From Bradyrhizobium sp. STM 3843 (GTDB lineage: Bacteria; Pseudomonadota; Alphaproteobacteria; Rhizobiales; Xanthobacteraceae), in contig NZ_CAFK01000303.1 of assembly GCF_000239815.1 (NCBI RefSeq), positions 1-64,000 of the forward strand: a stretch of DNA of 64,000 bases, given 5' to 3'. The notes below the pieces were generated by a model, which saw only the letters and a list, made by a program, of their open reading frames with translations, was not told the DNA's origin and searched no databases. Shown here in pieces: positions 62,504-64,000 of the stretch. Both the position numbers and the translations under genes were made by a program. Numbering within the stretch: the stretch's first letter is position 1; every line of letters begins with the position of its first letter.

Positions 62504-62578
62504 ATGATCACCGTCGCCACCCGCCGCTTTTGGCATTTTACGCACCGCAATTCGCTGGCGGCGGGAGGATCGTGCTGA
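62504..62578 (+). CDS. Aromatic-rich leader peptide of attenuator
   Basis: A 24-codon frame reading MITVATRRFWHFTHRN and on to a TGA. It contains Phe-Trp-His-Phe in a row, an improbable cluster in GC-rich DNA. It ends 29 bases before a strong terminator and about 95 bases before a start resembling DAHP synthase. Ribosome stalling at the Phe/Trp codons would act as the sensor. There is no strong Shine-Dalgarno, which lowers confidence. Confidence 0.6.
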   Translation: MITVATRRFWHFTHRNSLAAGGSC

Positions 62579-62633
62579 CTTAAGGTATTGCAGCAAGACA
62601 TCCGAACAGCCGCCAGACCTGGCGGCTTTTTTT
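62520..62633 (+). promoter_or_regulatory. Transcription attenuator (1:2, 2:3, 3:4 pairing)
   Basis: Segment 1 (cccgccgc, 62520-62527) can pair with segment 2 (gcggcggg, 62558-62565), bracketing the Phe-Trp-His-Phe codons. Segment 2 (ctggcggc, 62555-62562) can instead pair with segment 3 (gccgccag, 62609-62616) as antiterminator. Segment 3 with segment 4 (tggcggct, 62620-62627) forms the terminator followed by seven T. This is the classical layout of amino-acid-operon attenuators. Confidence 0.65.
62608..62633 (+). terminator. Rho-independent terminator of the attenuator
   Basis: The stem agccgcca / tggcggct closes loop gacc and is followed immediately by a run of seven T. It is the cleanest intrinsic terminator in the window. 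No full-length gene precedes it, apart from the leader peptide. Confidence 0.85.
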
Positions 62634-62672
62634 ATGGCCGGCAGGTTCGTCGAAATCCCCAGGGAGCCCGCC

Positions 62673-62738
62673 GTGCCGCGCAAGACAGACGATCTCCGCA
62701 TCGACGACGTCAAACAGCTGCGTCCGCCCGACCGCGTG
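62673..62738 (+). pseudogene. aroG: 5' fragment of DAHP synthase (aroG-like)
   Basis: GTG 62673 follows agggag six bases upstream. The first codons give KTDDLRIDDVKQLRPPDRV, closely matching the N-terminus of AroG (DDLRIKEIKELLPP in E. coli). After codon 22 the similarity stops: the following residues are arginine- and serine-rich and lack the family's LLVVIGPCSIHD block. The rest of the enzyme (about 330 residues) is missing. This looks like the promoter-proximal end of an attenuator-controlled DAHP synthase gene left after a deletion or rearrangement. Identity rests on a short match. Confidence 0.55.
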
Positions 62739-62819
62739 ACGCACGTTCGGGACCCTGTCAGCCCGCCTCGTGATCGCTCGAGATCATCGAGGTTGTCGAG
62801 GCCGGCGAAACCGGCCGCG

Positions 62820-63029
62820 ATGATCTATCCATTTGTGAGGGCGGCTCGCGATGATGGCCACGTTCATCGGGAGACCGTGTCGATCCTGCGGATCTGGTGG
62901 GAGCGCTGGCGTGAGCGGCGCAGGTTCGCTCGCGAATTGCCATGGATGGCCGACGAGGTGCTGGAGGATTACGGCCTCACGCGAGAAGACGCGCGGCGGC
63001 TCTGTCGCCGTCCGTTCTGGCGCGCGTGA
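62820..63029 (+). CDS. DUF1127 small protein
   Basis: 69 residues from ATG 62820, or 50 from GTG 62877, which has gggag just upstream and gives the typical DUF1127 length. The DUF1127 pattern is clear: basic RIWWERWRERRRFARELPWM followed by DEVLEDYGLTREDARRL and PFW. Such small Arg-rich proteins occur widely in alphaproteobacteria; some influence RNA turnover or phosphate and stress responses. The frame is continuous with the aroG fragment upstream, so a fused reading frame exists by chance or by rearrangement. Confidence 0.7.
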   Translation: MIYPFVRAARDDGHVHRETVSILRIWWERWRERRRFARELPWMADEVLEDYGLTREDARRLCRRPFWRA

Positions 63030-63102
63030 GCGGAACCTTCTCCTCCTATAAGTGCTCCAAGAGGGCCTTTCGAAACGCTAGTCACCGTTGTAGTCTGGTC
63101 AA

Positions 63103-63321
63103 ATGACGACATTGCTGGATCGGGCCTTCAATATTGTCCGCCAGCTTCCGCCTGACGAGCAGGATGAGCTCGCGCGCGTGCTGTTGCAACTCGCGGGTCA
63201 CGAACAGCCTCCGGTCACATTGACGCCGGAAGAAACAGCCTCGTTCCACGAATCGCTGTGCCAGGCCGACCGCCGACAGTTCGCGACCGACGACGAGATC
63301 CGGGCCATATATCGCATATAG
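63103..63321 (+). CDS. Antitoxin-like small protein of a ParDE/RelBE-type pair
   Basis: A 72-residue soluble protein: MTTLLDRAFNIVRQLPPDEQ, then ELARVLLQLAG, and FATDDEIRAIYRI at the C-terminus. This resembles the family of short antitoxins paired with ParE/RelE toxins in Rhizobiales, in which the N-terminal part binds DNA or dimerises and the C-terminal helix binds toxin. The expected toxin should follow within a few bases. Instead a repeat element occupies 63352-63468, and only a toxin C-terminus lies beyond it. The antitoxin may therefore be an orphan. Confidence 0.65.
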   Translation: MTTLLDRAFNIVRQLPPDEQDELARVLLQLAGHEQPPVTLTPEETASFHESLCQADRRQFATDDEIRAIYRI

Positions 63322-63351
63322 GAAAATCCGGCCGACGATCTCTCCCGCGGC

Positions 63352-63468
63352 CGTCCTTCGAGACGCTCGCCTCCGGCGAGCTCCTCAGGACGAGGGCATG
63401 TTTTGCGGCAAAATGCCAACCCCTCATGGTGAGGGCGCGGCGAAGCCGCGCGTCTCGAACCATGAGGC
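63352..63468. repeat. Interspersed repeat between antitoxin and toxin remnant
   Basis: A 117-base element with ends cgtccttcgagacg and, near the far end, cgtctcgaaccatgagg, plus an internal cctcatggtgagg facing ccatgagg. Internal hairpins are gctcgcctccggcgagc and gcggcgaagccgc. The word set is typical of a third Bradyrhizobium-type intergenic repeat family. It sits exactly where the 5' end of the toxin gene should be. Confidence 0.8.
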
Positions 63469-63540
63469 CCCGAAGCACTACAGCCGTATGCGATTGTGCT
63501 ACATCCCAAGGCGGGAGCACAATCGACCCATCCGCGCCTT

Positions 63541-63666
63541 CGTCGCCCGATCGTCAATCCCTTTCCTTACCTCATCTTCTACGAGGTCGCTGCCGACGAG
63601 GTCATCATTCATGGTGTGCGGCATGCGGCGCGCGGTTCTGTCGACCCATTTGAGGGCGGCGAGTAG
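63541..63666 (+). pseudogene. C-terminal remnant of a ParE/RelE-type toxin
   Basis: In one frame the DNA reads RRPIVNPFPYLIFYEVAADE, VIIHGVRHAARG and a stop at 63664-63666. The IVNPFPYLIFYEV...VIIHGVRHAAR pattern is the conserved C-terminal half of ParE/RelE toxins. Upstream codons in this frame lack a start and any toxin N-terminus; the frame runs back into unrelated sequence and a repeat. The toxin should be non-functional. Confidence 0.75.
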
Positions 63667-63673
63667 GCGAACG

Positions 63674-64000
63674 CTATTTGCCGGTCAGATGCTCGGAGAA
63701 GAACCTGACCACCTCAGCATCGAACTCGCGATGGAACGCCGCGCGGTCGAAATCGGGCGGCGCATCAGCGCAGATACGCGGGACCGCCGCTGCGAGCTCA
63801 GCGGAGCAGGGCGCCAGGAACGCGAAGTGAGCGGCCGGCACGACGTGAATTTCGGGATGGCCGGGGAGGCCGGCGGTGACGCGCGCCGTGCCTTCGGGAT
63901 CGACGCCATTGCCGCCGAGCTCCGAGCGCCAGACCTGTAGCGGGATTTTGATAGCAGCCAGATTGGCTTTGGTGAAGCCGACGGTGTGGGCCGCATCGGC
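63674..64000 (-). CDS. Alpha/beta-hydrolase (dienelactone-hydrolase-like), C-terminal part
   Basis: The gene enters from the right edge and its stop is at 63674-63676. The visible 108 residues read ADAAHTVGFTKANLAAIKIP, ..., HPEIHVVPAAHFAFLAPCSA, then DAPPDFDRAAFHREFDAEVV and RFFSEHLTGK. The VVPAAHFAFLAPC segment carries the likely catalytic histidine of an alpha/beta-hydrolase; the C-terminal helix fits the dienelactone-hydrolase or PAF-acetylhydrolase-like group. The start and nucleophile lie outside the window. Substrate is unknown. Confidence 0.75.
   Translation of the reverse strand, partial: ADAAHTVGFTKANLAAIKIPLQVWRSELGGNGVDPEGTARVTAGLPGHPEIHVVPAAHFAFLAPCSAELAAAVPRICADAPPDFDRAAFHREFDAEVVRFFSEHLTGK

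Overview
The window is high-GC DNA from an alphaproteobacterium, most likely Bradyrhizobium or a close relative in the Nitrobacteraceae. This is inferred from the complete Aap amino-acid ABC transporter, the isoaspartate-methyltransferase/TolC/PopZ/ValS gene order, single-domain response regulators, DUF1127, and interspersed palindromic repeats of the 'gtcgtccc...gggacgac' and 'cgtcattcc...ggaatgacg' type. It reads as ordinary chromosome. I see no phage, transposase, integrase or CRISPR array.

Layout. 0-5 kb: a loose patch of small genes (DoxX-like membrane protein, two small secreted proteins, several membrane peptides of 30-60 residues, one intact and one frameshifted VOC/glyoxalase-like protein), ending in tRNA-Arg(UCU). 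5.4-16.5 kb: a + strand run with a very large alpha-2-macroglobulin coupled to penicillin-binding protein 1C, then a tightly packed envelope-sugar operon (GT39 transferase, PAP2 phosphatase, polyprenyl-phosphate GT2, LAB_N small membrane protein). 16.6-22.1 kb: cytochrome P450, secreted lipase, and on the - strand a secreted phosphodiesterase and cystathionine beta-lyase. 22.4-27.0 kb: aapJQMP, with an unusually long AapM. 27.0-32.1 kb: a - strand trio (fumarase-like lyase, DctA-type carrier, PcaB/adenylosuccinate-lyase-like lyase) divergent from a GntR/HutC regulator across a perfect 34-bp palindrome. 32.1-36.8 kb: cysK and a lipid-modification operon (FAD oxidoreductase, DUF1365, cyclopropane synthase). 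37.2-46.3 kb: a complete tripartite RND efflux operon with two inner-membrane pumps.

46.4-54.2 kb: DTW-domain tRNA-modification enzyme, tRNA-Cys, small hypothetical genes, two overlapping receiver-only response regulators, tRNA-Asn, an isoaspartate-methyltransferase-like protein, TolC and PopZ. 54.5-59.8 kb: valS, a convergent 3-methyladenine DNA glycosylase whose 3' end lies inside a repeat, then lipA and a COQ10/RatA-type START protein. 59.8-60.7 kb is repeat-rich. 60.9-64 kb is eroded: an FAD monooxygenase; a transcription attenuator with an aromatic-rich leader peptide followed by only about 22 codons resembling the start of DAHP synthase (aroG); a DUF1127 gene; an antitoxin-like gene separated by a repeat from the C-terminal remnant of its putative toxin; and the 3' end of an alpha/beta-hydrolase that runs off the window.

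The least explained items are the two-lyase/DctA/GntR locus with its operator, the attenuator stranded in front of a truncated aroG, the membrane insertion in AapM, and the envelope-sugar operon.
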